Below, in pieces: positions 22,975 through 34,158 of a stretch of 64,000 nt of DNA (positions are counted from its first letter, which is position 1; every line of letters starts with the position of its first letter). The stretch lies in the NCBI GenBank assembly GCA_020746835.1, contig JAGPNK010000002.1, forward strand, positions 3,100,001 through 3,164,000. Direction: 5' to 3'. The position numbers and the translations under genes were made by a program. The notes beneath the pieces are model-generated. The model was not told the origin of the DNA, searched no databases, and was given only the letters and a program-made list of their open reading frames with translations. The DNA is from Stachybotrys elegans. Lineage: Eukaryota > Ascomycota > Sordariomycetes > Hypocreales > Stachybotryaceae.

Positions 22975-23515
22975 GTAGCATCAAGAAGGCGGCGATAGCA
23001 GGGAAACACATCAGTCACTGGGGCTTTTGCTTGAGATACATTTCAAAGCCGCGAGATTAGGCCACGAGGGTTAAGGTTGGACTGAGGTACATTTGCAGGA
23101 GCAGGCCAGTTTATCTGTAAATTATAAGTCATTTCGTAACAATCAACGCGTGATTCGAGAGGTATTGTTCTCGCCTGTCATCACCCCCCAGTGATCTGTG
23201 GTTTCCAAAGTTACAGGGTATTCGTGCTCGCATAGTGGTTGCAAGTCTTCCCTTTTCGCGAAGAGCCCTTGGACTCTCGGCTTCCAGACGCCTTGAAGAT
23301 AGAAATCGAAAAGTACACCCACATTGCGAGCCCCTGTCCGTCTTTGTTTTATTTTCCGGTTTTACCTTTTTCTCGCCCTCCTTGTCCAAGAGCATCACCT
23401 GTCATGGTGTTATGCCGATGGGGAAGAAACACAGACGGGGAGGGGCGAAAAGACAGCCCGGGCTTTCAGCGCCATGAAAGGCAGGGCAAAAGGTGGAGGA
23501 AGCATGACCGATGGC
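22975..23515. other. Intergenic, convergent 3' ends
   Basis: 541 bp between the membrane-protein gene and RPB4. Short overlapping ORFs here have no family features, and no gene is seen. Confidence 0.55.
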
Positions 23516-24139
23516 TCATCGGTTCTGGAGCTTCATGATCTCCTCCAGTAGGTCCTGCAGGTCCTCATCCTTGATCTTGTCCGTCAGCGAGGGGATCAAG
23601 GTTTTGGCCTCGTCGGCGGTGCCGCAGCAGAGAGAACCTAGACGGCGAGGACAGCCGCGTTAGCACCGGGAGATTCCTTTCATGGCAGGCAGAGGGATTC
23701 CCAGGATGTGGCATACCGAGCTGTGCACGCTCAAACTTGGCCAGGTCCTTATGTGCGCTGAGCAGGCGTTCGACAGCCTCGACGTTCTCCTTCTGCGTGA
23801 AGCGAGCGAAATGGTCCAGGTAATTGAGCGTCTGGTTCAGCATTCTACACGGCAACCGCGCGTCAGCAACACGTCCTCTCTCTCACTCGGGCTCGGCTCT
23901 CCACCGCTCTTTTTCTTCTTCTTTTGCGCCCAGCGGCGGGGGAGTGGCGAGCCTTACTCAGTCTCGTTTACGTTTTTGCGGTCGTTGCGGCGCTTGGCTA
24001 CGAGGGCGTTGAGGACGAGCGCGGCCTCGGAGAGCGTCAAGGTGTCGACGTTCTGGAACTCGCCCAGGTTGAGCGTCGCCGAGGCCTCCTCGTTGCCGGC
24101 GGGGACGGGCTTGGGGCGGGACGTGCGATTCTGCGACAT
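23516..24139 (-). CDS. RPB4: RNA polymerase II subunit Rpb4
   Basis: Forms the Rpb4/Rpb7 stalk of RNA polymerase II, acting in initiation, 3'-end processing and mRNA decay. Three exons on the minus strand, 24139-23958, 23844-23717 and 23637-23516, with introns of 113 and 79 nt, encode 143 residues. This length fits the shorter Rpb4 form without the yeast linker insertion. Family marks are an N-terminal acidic segment (LGEFQNVDTLTLSEAALVLN), the helix MLNQTLNYLDHFARF and the C-terminal CGTADEAKTLIPSLTDKI followed by DLLEEIMKLQNR, the HRDC-like region that packs on Rpb7. All joins are in frame. Confidence 0.93.
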
Positions 24140-24956
24140 GGCGAAGGGCCGAGGAACCAGGAGACCGGGTTGTCGGGAGGGAGAGATGGGTTTCTGGTTT
24201 TGCTCGTGAGGTATGCGCGCGTCGGTGACGGGCCCTGTTCCGCGACGGCTTCTTGCGCCTGGGCTCGCTCTCCTTTGTCGCAGAGGAGGGGATGAGAAGA
24301 TTGACGGCGTGGGGCGTGTCGTCGTGGTATTATGATGGTGTGGGCGCGCGGGGAGGAGATTGTCGATATCCAGGTCGAAGCAACCAAGGTATGCTCGTGG
24401 TTCGGAAGCAGCGAATAATTGGACCTACCTTATGGAACTTTCTTTGAAGGCCGGGTGCCTGATGGAGCTAGGGAAGGAAGGTAGCCTGGCGGACGATCCC
24501 CACTGGAGGCGTGCCCCTGGACACTGCAAATTTAGTGGGGTGAATGGATGGGGACTTGATACAGTTGGAGCTCTTTGCACAGTTGTCTCGACAGTACAGC
24601 ACGAACATCTCCTTACTTGCATAGATAAGTTGTAAAGGACGTCTCGACCGGACAACACCTCTCTGTTGAGTTATCTTGATCGAATCTGTCGCAAGGACCC
24701 GACGAGAACACCCACAAACACGACAGCGGGAATACCGCCATAGCACGGCCTGGGCGCTTGTTCTCAACCACAGTCCTTGCTTCTCCAGGGTAAGGGGTCC
24801 TCAAGGAAACGCAACGCCCTGTATCATCTCGTCCATGAGCCTCAGCTCACCTTCGACCGACAGGTTTCATGGTTGCTCACCGGGGCGTCTATCGATTCAA
24901 AGGGTCTAGCGGAACCTGAACTGATCCAGGGCCCTGCGCCCACACAGTCCGACGCC
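24140..24956. promoter_or_regulatory. Divergent promoter RPB4 / TRS23
   Basis: 817 bp without a supported gene. The TRS23 frame is open upstream of 24957 as far as about 24777 but contains no in-frame ATG. Confidence 0.5.
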
Positions 24957-25551
24957 ATGTACGTGTGTTCCTGTCCTGCCACCAATCCTCCAGCGGTTCT
25001 GACATGAGATAGGACCGTCTTTTCTCTCATCATTATCAACAAGGCCGGCGGCCTCGTTTTCAATAAGAACTTCCACGACACTGGTCTCAACAAGATCAGC
25101 ACTAATGACTACCTGGTCCTGGCTGGCACCTTTCACGGGTAAACAACACCTTCACCTCCTACAAAGCATGCAGTTCTGGCCGAGGTTTGCTCACTCACCG
25201 ACCCCCCACAGTGTCCACGCCATTACCGCGCGCCTCAACCCGGTAAAGATGCCCCGCGCGCGCCCGACGAGCGAAGGGATGATACCGAGCAGGCCAGAGC
25301 CGCCATCGGGCCTCGAGGTGCTGGAGACGGAGAACTTCCGCCTGCAGTGCTTCAACACCATGACGGGCACCAAGTTCCTGCTCTTCACGGACACGACGCA
25401 GACCAATGTTGATGTGACATTAAAGAAGATTTACGACCTCTATGCTGACTACGTCATGAAGAACCCCTTCTATTCACTTGAGATGCCCATACGCTGCGAC
25501 ATATTTGATCGCAAGCTTCTCTCCTACATTCGGGAGATCAACAATCGATGA
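24957..25551 (+). CDS. TRS23: TRAPP complex subunit Trs23 (TRAPPC4, sybindin family)
   Basis: Core longin-like subunit of the TRAPP exchange factor for Rab1/Ypt1 in ER-Golgi traffic. Three exons encode 155 residues: 24957-24958 (2 nt), 25013-25138 and 25212-25551. The first exon contributes only AT of the ATG; the G is the first base of exon 2, so the initiation codon is split by a 54-nt intron (GTACGT donor, TAG acceptor). The product begins MTVFSLIIINKAGGLVF, the expected Trs23 N-terminus. It continues with LNKISTNDYLVLAGTFHG, VHAITARL, a short linker and the conserved LQCFNTMTGTKFLLF and YVMKNPFYSLEMPIRCDIFD. No in-frame ATG lies upstream before the open frame ends. A further 5' exon with another start is the alternative. 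Confidence 0.87.
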
Positions 25552-25763
25552 GCGTCGCAGGCAGGTTTGGATACAGCATGGTTGTGACTGGGGATGTAGG
25601 GAGTGGGGGAGTCGGCGATCTTGCGCAGCGTTAGACGTTGAAGATACGGATCGGAAAGGCGCTGTGGTTCATACGACAATGATGACAGTTTGCGCTTCTA
25701 TAACCATTCCAAATGTCTAATATACACTTCTTGTGCCGAGAAACGCATTTAGGAGGGACATAT

Positions 25764-26683
25764 CTATGACGTGTCCATCTTGTCGCCGCCGTCTTTCTTA
25801 TCACCCTGGCTATCCTTGCTGCCACTGCCACCTGCCTCGTCCTCCTCCTTGACGCCCTCGAGGGACGCCTTCTTGGCAGCCTCTTCTTCCTCGCGGGCCC
25901 TCTTCTCCTGGCGAGCCTTCTCCTCTTCCATGCTCATGCGTAGGGCCAATGCCAGCTCGGGCTCCATGGCAGGGTCAAAGCCAAATTCGAACTCATCATT
26001 ACTGCTACCGACTCCGGCGCCACCGGGCCCGGATGCATCGCTGCCCAGGAGGATCGGCGTCGAGATCAGCTGGTCGCTGAGGAGCTTGCTGCTGGGAGGG
26101 ATGACGACGAGGTACGAGCCCTCGTTGGCCTTGACGGCGTCGTTGAAGGCCTGCAGCTTGTTCTGGGTACTTTCGTCCTCGAGGTCGCCGAACAAGATGA
26201 AGTCGACCGCAATGTTTGCCTTCTTCATCTTCTTCGCGAGTTGAACGAGCTCCTTCTCGGATTCTTCAATTGGCGAGCAGACAAAGACTATTATACGCTG
26301 GCGTTGGGATCGGTTCTGTCGGTGCTTGAGAGCGAGCTGGGCTGCAGTTAGCGTCATGCCCCCCAAGCGACGTGGAAGCCGGAAAGCCTTACCGTAGCAA
26401 CTTGGATTCCAGTCTTGAGATGAGATGATCCGCTAATCTTCTTCTTTGTTCGGTGTAGACCATCGAGGATCTTGCCTTGCTCTGTGGTGAGGGTCACAAG
26501 AACCTCGGGGCCCTTGCCACCCATGCTCATCAGACCGACCGAGGACTCGGGGTTGCCTTGAGTAATGCTTTGGAAGAGCACGTTGACGGCATCTACCTGT
26601 GCTTCGAACCGGGTCGGCTGGTAGTCTCCATTCCTGCTGCTCTCGCTGTTGTCCACAACGATCATTACCGCCTCGAGGACCAT
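25764..26683 (-). CDS. RPN10: 26S proteasome ubiquitin receptor Rpn10
   Basis: 19S regulatory particle subunit that binds polyubiquitin. Two exons on the minus strand, 26683-26393 and 26336-25764 (56-nt intron), encode 287 residues. The VWA domain occupies about 1-190, starting MVLEAVMIVVDNSESSRNGD with the conserved EAVMIVVDNSE. The splice restores KTGIQVATLALKHRQN. A ubiquitin-interacting motif is visible at about 219-237 (PAMEPELALALRMSMEEE). The C-terminus is acidic and Lys-rich and lacks a second UIM, as in most fungi. It is divergent from the borealin gene and convergent with TRS23, whose stop lies 212 bp away. Confidence 0.95.
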
Positions 26684-27178
26684 GGTAGCGGTGTTCGCAA
26701 GCTAGATGATAAAGAGTCGTTCCACGTAAATGTTGCTTCGCTAAGGCTCTCGGGGGATTGCAAAGGGCAAAGATGGATAGTTCAAAGTTACTGGCCGTGG
26801 TCCTAGAATGCTGGCATCAGGCAAGCTCCGGTTGTCGTAAGGCGATTCAGCCTGGTGGGTGGGAGGAGGAGCGATGCTTAGCTTTCGAAAGAAAGTACCG
26901 CTACTTGTTTGTGGCGTAGCCTGGGCCGGAAACTCACGCTGCAATTGTACCGCTACTTTGCGCCAATCAGCTCCAGTCACCCTTGCGTCACGAAGCTAGC
27001 TTACCTAATGTAGCCATTTTGGTGACCCTTGCGTTTGTTTACTTTAGCGACGTCGGCCACCTGTATCGCGCTGAGCAGCCTGGTTTCATCTGTATCTGAA
27101 CTGAACTTGTGTGTCGGCTACTACACTTAAACAATCCGTTTCTTCAACATCAATCTACGTGGTGCAACACCAGAAATC
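26684..27178. promoter_or_regulatory. Divergent promoter RPN10 / NBL1
   Basis: 495 bp. At 27034-27042 lies TTTGTTTAC, a perfect forkhead site (GTAAACAAA on the minus strand), 136 bp before the borealin ATG. I saw no clear proteasome-associated (PACE) element near RPN10. Confidence 0.5.
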
Positions 27179-28369
27179 ATGGCTCCCGGAAGACCAAGAA
27201 AGCGCGCGTCGAATCAATCGACTGCTTCTGCCGCTGTCGAAAGCCCTTCAACACCACAGAGAAGCCCCATCAAGAAGAGGAAGATGGGCCTGAACGCGCA
27301 ACAGAAGCAGGTCCTCATCGACAACTTGCAGCTCGAGAGTAAGGGATCAAAAATTCCCACGCGAAGTGCGCGTGTTCTAACGCGCATCACTTAGTTACCG
27401 AACGCGCGCGAAGGCTACGGGCCCAGTACAACCTGCAAGCACAAGGTCTGCGATCACGAGTCCAAATACGCATCAATCGAATCCCGACGGCACTACGAAA
27501 GGTGAAGATGGGAGACCTGCTTGCCAAATATCTCGAGCAGGAGCAGAGGAAGAACGCGATGGCGCCTCCCGTAGTGCCTCCCAAGGACGCGCCATCACGA
27601 GCAACCCATTCGAGGCATCAGGAGGCGCTGAACCCTCCACGACCCGTACGCGCTCAAAAACGCCAGAGGTACGCCGCAAACCTGACTTGCTCAGTAAACA
27701 CGAAGCTAACATACGTGCAGTGAGGACTTTCTACGCGACAAGGAGAATGAAGTCGAGCAAGGAGAAAATCCTAAGAAGAGAATTCGCGGCAATCCAGCCA
27801 CGGAAAGCTCTGTCATACGCCCTGGACAAGTTCTATCTCCAACCTCATCCAACTCCCGATTGAACAGGGATCGCCCCGCGTCACCCGTAAAGTCACAGAT
27901 TGCCCGACCAGGCTCGCCACTGAAATCGACCGGGACCGGACGTACCGCTGCTGCTACGAGTGTCCTGTCCAGCATGGTGGAAAAGGCCCGGGCTACGCGC
28001 CAGGGAGCGACCCGAAAGCTGACAACGACGTCCAACACAAGTGCAAGCTCCACTGGGACGACGGCGGCGACTCGCACTCGACGCGCAGCCGCCACCACGA
28101 CGGCCAAGCCTGCAACATCGAGGCCGGGGACGCGCATGGCCCACAGGGTCAGCGAAAACAGCGAGGCAAGCGAGAACAGCACCGGGACCGTGGTAAGAAA
28201 GACGGCGGCATCCAAGGCGACGGCGGCACCACCCAAGAGGACTGTAATGAGCACCATCAAGAAGGGTGTCACTGGTGGTGGAGCCAAGAAGACGACCGCA
28301 GCGGCCAAGCCTGCCCCCGCTCCGGCGGCTACCACGCGAAGCGGACGTGTTCTACGTGGCAGAGGATGA
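27179..28369 (+). CDS. NBL1: Borealin/Nbl1-like chromosomal passenger complex subunit
   Basis: Three exons, 27179-27338, 27395-27668 and 27721-28369, encode 360 residues. The N-terminal part (about 36-95) matches the Nbl1/borealin N-terminal helix: GLNAQQKQVLIDNLQLEITE, then RRLRAQYNLQAQGLRSRVQI and RIPTALRKVKMGDLLAKYLE. This helix makes the three-helix bundle with INCENP/Sli15 and survivin/Bir1 in the Aurora B complex. The rest is disordered and basic, with SP/TP sites and an Ala/Thr/Lys-rich tail ending RSGRVLRGRG, typical of the longer filamentous-fungal forms rather than the short yeast Nbl1. Exon 2 is also open in a second frame, but only the chosen frame joins both neighbours in phase. 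Confidence 0.88.
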
Positions 28370-28566
28370 GGAATGAAACTGGCTATCATGAACTTGCATT
28401 TATCGGCATGGCGTTGTTTTTTCCCCCAAAGGGGCAGACGGAGTCGGAGTAATGGTTTGGACAACGAAGGCCCGAGGGCAACAGGGCAGGATGCAACAGA
28501 GAGAAAATGGCTTGGGTACTATCTATGCATTCTGAGGACAATGGAATAATCAGATGTTTTTTTGCG

Positions 28567-29545
28567 CTATGCTCCTGCAGCCTTCTTTTTCTTCTTGTCG
28601 TCCACAAGTTCGATGTTGTCCTCTGGGATATCGCTGTACTTCTCCAGCAAGAATTCCTCCACTTCATCACTGAGGTCGCCCTGCAGGACGATTTCCTCGC
28701 CGCCATTGGGGAGCTTGGTGACAGATGAGCCTGTAGCAAACTTCTTGCCGAGATCTTTGGAGACCTGTGATGTGTCAATGCCGAAGCCCACATTTGCGTC
28801 AGGGGACACCAAGAGAAAGAAACGGGATAGGGTGGGCCGTGGGTTACCTTTTTCAATTCCAGACCAAAGGCCTCGAGGCCTGTGATGGCAGTGACAAACT
28901 TCTTCTTGTTTCTCTCGATGCGCTTGATGGTGACGACGCTCTTGGCGATCTTATCGGCGTGCTTCTGCTCGGCGGCTTCAGCCTTGGCCGTCTTCTTCTG
29001 GGCGTCTTTGGCGGCTCGCTTCTGTGCCTCGACGGACAAGGACGCGGTGGCGGCTTCTAGTGCCTCTGTAGGGAAGGGGGAAGCATTCCACGATCAGTAC
29101 TTGCGTGAGAAATGGCGGCGGCGACCTCTGTGGCGACAAACCTGGAGACCAGATACGGGCATACATATCGGGATGCTTCTGCTCGAGCCATTCCTGGCAC
29201 TTCTTGACGGTTCCGCCATATTCGCAGTACTACTTTGTCGTCTATGCTCAGCCCAGGTTCGTGGCAACGGAGATGTTCAAGGTTTCGGGGACGAAGAGAG
29301 TCAGGGGCAGGGGTGGTTCGCGTATACCTCGGGGGGCAGAGTGCAGACTGTAGCAAATCATTGACGTTAGCAACTTGCCGGACGATGGGATGAAGATAGC
29401 GACATAGCTGGGGTGCCATGCTCGCTCGAGCTGCAGAAACCCAATAAGGCATGCAGCCCAGCATTCGACGAGGCTTACCTCCGCAGTATGTTACATGGCG
29501 GGCCTGTGGCTCGGTAGCTACCTCGGGCTGTTCAGTGTCTGCCAT
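28567..29545 (-). CDS. TMA22: Translation machinery-associated protein Tma22 (DENR)
   Basis: Partner of Tma20/MCT-1; the pair removes deacylated tRNA from post-termination 40S subunits and affects reinitiation. Five exons on the minus strand, 29545-29479, 29347-29328 (20 nt), 29229-29142, 29065-28848 and 28764-28567, encode 196 residues. The N-terminal Cys cluster is rebuilt only by splicing: VTYCG, VCTLPPE, YCEYGGTVKKCQEWL. A basic linker follows. The SUI1/eIF1-like domain spans about 100-185 (VVTIKRIERNKKKFVTAITG, SSVTKLPNGGEEIVLQGD). Introns measure 131, 98, 76 and 83 nt. It converges with the borealin gene, stop codons 197 bp apart. Confidence 0.93.
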
Positions 29546-31230
29546 GCCTGCAGACTGGGTGTGGTGATGAAGCTATACGGATACAGAGCGAGACGCGTGC
29601 GCTGCTACATATCCATGGCGGGGTAAATCTCAGCGGCATGGAGGGGCTTGCAGCAGGACGTCAGTGCTCCTGCCCAAGCCTGTATTCCAGCCTGAGGCAG
29701 CAAAGATAAGTGCGTACCTACCTCTTAGATATGGTGTATTGATTTCCATGACAGCTTTATCCATCCAGTCTTTAAAATAAAAACGATGAAACCCTCAAAC
29801 AGAGAATTTTGTGAATCATGACGATGGCACTGGCAAGCTGGTGTCGTATTTTTCTTTTCTTTTGGGAAGGTCTCATGCTGTGAATCGTCGGAAACTTTCT
29901 TCTCTCACTCGGGAGCCACACCACTGGAACCAAACAATCACGCCAAACAATCAAACAACCAGGTCATGGACGAACAGACTCGTGTCAAAACAGCCGCCAT
30001 GTCCTGACAATCGCTGATGTGATATCACCAGGGTGCCAAGCATATCGGCCAGCTATCAAAATTTCCCTGTCACACCCGCTAGGCAGACCGCGCCTGGCCT
30101 TGATCCGTTGGCGCTTCGCTTTTCAACCCTCACCGTCTGCACTCAGCACTCTGCACTCTGCACTCGATCTTTCAACCATACAGCAGTCACACAGTGGGGC
30201 GACGAACCGACCCCCGGCTCGCGGGCCGTTGCTGTCGGCCGAAGATCTTGCACTGGTCGCATCATCAGCATCATGCGCAGACATTCTGGCGTTCCTATTG
30301 TCCTGCTCTCGTCGGCTGTGCATTGACTCATCTGGGGTATCGGTCCATTACCATGCGGCCGCGTTCGTTAATGTGACGGTTCCCCTCTCTTCCATCTTCT
30401 TCATCCAGAATGACTACCGCCAATGGACGCAGGCTCGAGAATGCATCTAGCCGCCCGCTTGACCCCCTCACAGCGTACGATTGGCAGCCGTGGGCCCCAA
30501 CCAGACTGGGGGAGACACCACTTTCGCGCGCGCCAGCCAGTCACCGACCAGCCCAACCCCCGGCCCAACTCGAGCCAAGCAGGGACAAGCAAGGTCAAGA
30601 CCACACCTCCCGTCGTCTGCCAAATATAGAACCATGGATACCGCTCTTGATTGGACCGTCGCCATGGCTAGTGGCTAGATGAGCATCTTGTCGATGATGC
30701 ACCTGTCCAATATTCCCGCTTGTGGCTGCAGCATGGTCGGATTGGGCACAATACCTCCACCCTCACGAGCCAGTAATCCTTTTGCGGACGCGCTGCATCT
30801 CGATAGCTCCAGTTGTGCGCATATCCGCCGACCACCCACAGACGAACCAGTCATGCCTCTCGCCCACCACGTAGCCGCTGTCGAGTCCGCCATCATGCTC
30901 TTTAAGTTTAACCACATCCGCCGTCCCGGGCCTCGGCCGCCTGGTCTTTCTCTTCTCTATTCTTTTCTCCTCTCTCTATTCCACCTTCTTGGTCGTTGGA
31001 TTTTCATTTCTTTCCTTTCCTGTCGACCTTCGTTGATCGAAGCAGCCTGTCGCTTACAACAACATAGCTTTCCTTGTTCGACTTCTTCAGGCGCAGGTCG
31101 TCACCTATTGATCTACTAATATTCTTTTTTCTCTTTCTCATCTTCACTGTGCCCTCGTGGTTGTACCGAGGCGCATCCGTTCCTGTTTAGCCGAGGCCGG
31201 TCATACCTGACTGGTGCATATACATCAAAT
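29546..31230. other. Divergent intergenic region TMA22 / methyltransferase gene
   Basis: 1.7 kb without a supported gene. From about 30930 to 31150 it is strongly pyrimidine-rich (ctcttctct and ctcctctctct strings), the expected leader of the gene at 31231. Small ORFs in 30.0-30.7 kb overlap each other in several frames and look like shadows. Confidence 0.5.
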
Positions 31231-34158
31231 ATGGCTTCCGACTTGCGACTTGCGCCCCTACGATACCAACCTCAGGAGTCTTCGCCGGCTCGAAGACAAC
31301 AGAGACTACTTAATCCCATAATAGAAGAGGACAGCGACGATGGTAGAGTAGGTCGCATCACCAGGGGCCGCCAGGGCATGCGCGCGGATACGTCGCATCT
31401 CAAGATTCACGCCTGGTTATCGCCCATGAGCGACCACTTCCCGACTCCCAGAGGAATCAACTATCTCTCCGCTCCCATCCTCCCATCATCACCATCAACT
31501 GCATCCGGTGGCGGCAGCTCTCCCACGGCTTCCTCCCACCAATGGAACCGCGCGAGCACGGCTACCGACAACACCGAGTTTGAGGACCTCTATGATGTGT
31601 CCGACGACGACGATGCATCAGACAGACCCAGTGGGCTTCGTCGAACTTCATCCGTTCGCGCATCAAAGCAGCCAGCACGCTTGGTCATTCCCAAGGGGCA
31701 GGATGATGTCACGCAGACCTGGAAGGCTGTGGATGAGTTCAAGAAGATTACCTCTCCAGTTCCTCTTACCCCGTCTGTGAAGGTGGCCATGTCGCCCGCT
31801 CACAGAAACTTTATGGACAAGCAGCAAGCACTCGAGGTCCCAACCATCTCTGCACCCCCGTCGCTTGATGGTAGTTTGAACTCAGACCAGCTAGCAGCAA
31901 TGAGCGCGCCTGCCACTCCCGTCATTGGGAACGAAGACGGCCATGCCAACGAAGCCTGGAGCGGTGTTCAGCTACAGCCCGGCGCCCTGGCTACCCTCCA
32001 GGCTTTGTCGAGCACCGAAGACCTTCACGAGCAACCCTCCCGGGTCATCGAGATCAGCTCTGTTCCGGAGCAGCCCTTCTCCGAGATGCGGCAGCACCCC
32101 CCGCGTCTGATTACCAGGTTCGACAGACCGGGAGCACACATCGCTCCGGATCCCATCTCAAACCGCCAGTCTCTGGCTGATCTGACCAAACTTGATATCC
32201 CCTCCCCAGGCGGCTTCTTCTCTGGCCTTTCCCCAAGAAGCCGGATGACATGGCACTTCCCCTCCAAGTCTCCCGAGGACATGGCGCCGCCCACCTCCAC
32301 AACTGCTGAGCAGTTCTACCGATGTCCCTGGAACATGGATGCATCCGTGCCACCAGTGCCCAAGCAGCCTGATGCCGCCGAGCTTTTCTACCGCAGCATC
32401 GATAGCTCGTCAGCCCCTATTGAGCAAGTCGTTGAGGTCCGACAGGATGGTTGGGTTGACGACATGCCCACCGCCAGGCCTGTCTTCAATCAAGACTTGG
32501 GTCGCTCCGCCGCCGAGGCTGTCAAGTCGCCGGCATCGCCCGTTGCAGAGGAGCCTGCTACCGAGATTGTAGTCGACTATGACCCCAACTATGCCCGCAA
32601 GCAGCAAGAAGAGACTCTCTCCAACTTTGACCGCACCGAGCTTTGGCTTGTCGCCCAGCGCGCATATCTCAAGGGAGTCGATGTTGGCACAGAGAACGAC
32701 GCTGCGTTGCAGACTATTGAGGAAGATCCCGATGAGGAAGACGCTCAGGAGCCCGAGCCCGAGCCGGCCTCAACCACAAACCCAAAGAAGAAGACGGTTC
32801 GATTCTCTAACATCATCGTCACCACTGCTCCACCAAAGCGTCTCCCCTCCAAGTTCTCACGCCAAGAGTCGGCTTACTACAGAGCCTTCCAGGACTACAT
32901 TGTCAAGACTCAGCAAGGCGATGTCTTCATCCACCAGCTGGCCCGCTTTGAGGCTCTCCAGGCCCAGAGAGTGTCGCTGCGCGAGTTCCACCGCAGCCAG
33001 CTCCTCGGCAAGTACCAGCTCAGCGTCGTTCCGCAGTCAGCCAAGAAGCGTCTCAGTGCCAACGTCGCTCGTGGTGATGATATCCTCCTTGACGATCCCG
33101 AGCAGCTGCGCTGTGAGAAGGAGTTCGAGGCTATGAACCAGATGGCCATCTCTACCTGGCACGTGGCTGCCATCAAGTTCCTCAACGGTGGTCGCCTCAT
33201 TACGGCTCCCGTCACCAAGCGCCTGGCCCGCATGTCCCGTGTAACCCTGGCGAAGGACGGCACCCGCGATCGCACAAGGATCCTGGACCTCGGTGGCCAG
33301 GCTACCTGCGACTGGGCATGGCACTGCGCCCTCCAGTATCCCAACGCCAAGGTCTACACGGTGACAACCAAGGCCATTCGCCAACTGTCAAACTCCAACA
33401 TCCGCGGCCCACCCAACCATCGCCAGGTTGCCGTGGAGCGGTTGACGCGCCTCCCATTCTCTGACAACCAGTTCGATCTCATCTCGGCTCGAGAGCTGCA
33501 CAGCATTCTCAAGTTTGTTGGCGAGAACGGCGAGGATGAGTGGGAGAGCTGCCTCCAGGAATGCATGCGAGTTCTCAAGCCCGGCGGTTATATTGAGTTC
33601 TCTCTGCTCGATTCCGATATCATGAACGCGGGCCCTATCGGCCTTGCTAAGAGCGTCGAGTTTGGCTTCACCCTCAAGACACTGGGCTATGATCCCAGCC
33701 CTACCAAGCTGTGGCTCAGACGCCTCGCTCGTGCTGGGTTCAAAGACACCCGCCGCATGTGGATGTGCCTTCCCATGGGAGCGAAGCGAACAAGCCACCT
33801 CCCCCCCACGCCCCCCCTCAAGGACAGTCCCACGGGCGAGGCGATCAAGACGTGCCAGATGGACGCCATGGTGACCGGCAGCACCGATGCCATTGCCAAT
33901 GCCTGCAGCATCGTTGGCAGCTGGAGCTGGGAGCGTTGGCTCCTCCGTTGTGAAATGGAGAAGGTGGCTGGTGAGCTTCGGCTTGCAGATACAGTCACGA
34001 CAGGCACGACCATGCAGGAGGCTGGCAAGTGCCTGGAAGGGTTCCATGCTGTTGTTGAAGAGGGCAGGAACTGTATGTCTGGATTCCGGATGCTCAATGG
34101 CTATGCCAGAAAGCCCGATCCAGACACTGAGGTGATTCAGATTGCCCTGGGTCACTGA
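31231..34158 (+). CDS. Large protein with C-terminal SAM-dependent methyltransferase domain
   Basis: One exon encodes 975 residues. Roughly 1-500 is disordered and Ser/Pro-rich. Residues ~540-670 form a charged helical segment containing KKKTVRFSNIIVTTAPP and a conserved-looking FQDYIVKTQQGDVFIHQLAR. A class I methyltransferase fold begins near 683: RILDLGGQATCDWAW (motif I, D686-G689), VYTVTTKA (post-I), LPFSDNQFDLISAREL, and VLKPGGYIEFSLLDSD. About 170 further residues follow the fold. The substrate is unknown; the family looks fungus-specific and the closest named group is Methyltransf_11/25. The motif I acidic residue is present, but the usual GxGxG is only GG, so catalytic activity is probable rather than certain. 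Confidence 0.82.
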   Translation: MASDLRLAPLRYQPQESSPARRQQRLLNPIIEEDSDDGRVGRITRGRQGMRADTSHLKIHAWLSPMSDHFPTPRGINYLSAPILPSSPSTASGGGSSPTASSHQWNRASTATDNTEFEDLYDVSDDDDASDRPSGLRRTSSVRASKQPARLVIPKGQDDVTQTWKAVDEFKKITSPVPLTPSVKVAMSPAHRNFMDKQQALEVPTISAPPSLDGSLNSDQLAAMSAPATPVIGNEDGHANEAWSGVQLQPGALATLQALSSTEDLHEQPSRVIEISSVPEQPFSEMRQHPPRLITRFDRPGAHIAPDPISNRQSLADLTKLDIPSPGGFFSGLSPRSRMTWHFPSKSPEDMAPPTSTTAEQFYRCPWNMDASVPPVPKQPDAAELFYRSIDSSSAPIEQVVEVRQDGWVDDMPTARPVFNQDLGRSAAEAVKSPASPVAEEPATEIVVDYDPNYARKQQEETLSNFDRTELWLVAQRAYLKGVDVGTENDAALQTIEEDPDEEDAQEPEPEPASTTNPKKKTVRFSNIIVTTAPPKRLPSKFSRQESAYYRAFQDYIVKTQQGDVFIHQLARFEALQAQRVSLREFHRSQLLGKYQLSVVPQSAKKRLSANVARGDDILLDDPEQLRCEKEFEAMNQMAISTWHVAAIKFLNGGRLITAPVTKRLARMSRVTLAKDGTRDRTRILDLGGQATCDWAWHCALQYPNAKVYTVTTKAIRQLSNSNIRGPPNHRQVAVERLTRLPFSDNQFDLISARELHSILKFVGENGEDEWESCLQECMRVLKPGGYIEFSLLDSDIMNAGPIGLAKSVEFGFTLKTLGYDPSPTKLWLRRLARAGFKDTRRMWMCLPMGAKRTSHLPPTPPLKDSPTGEAIKTCQMDAMVTGSTDAIANACSIVGSWSWERWLLRCEMEKVAGELRLADTVTTGTTMQEAGKCLEGFHAVVEEGRNCMSGFRMLNGYARKPDPDTEVIQIALGH

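Noticed and set aside
27570..27690. Alternative reading of borealin exon 2 (SNPFEASGGAEPSTTRTRSKTPEV-like frame)
   Set aside because: This frame also looks plausible, but it cannot be joined to exon 3 in phase, and the remaining intron would be only 27 nt. The chosen frame joins both neighbours.
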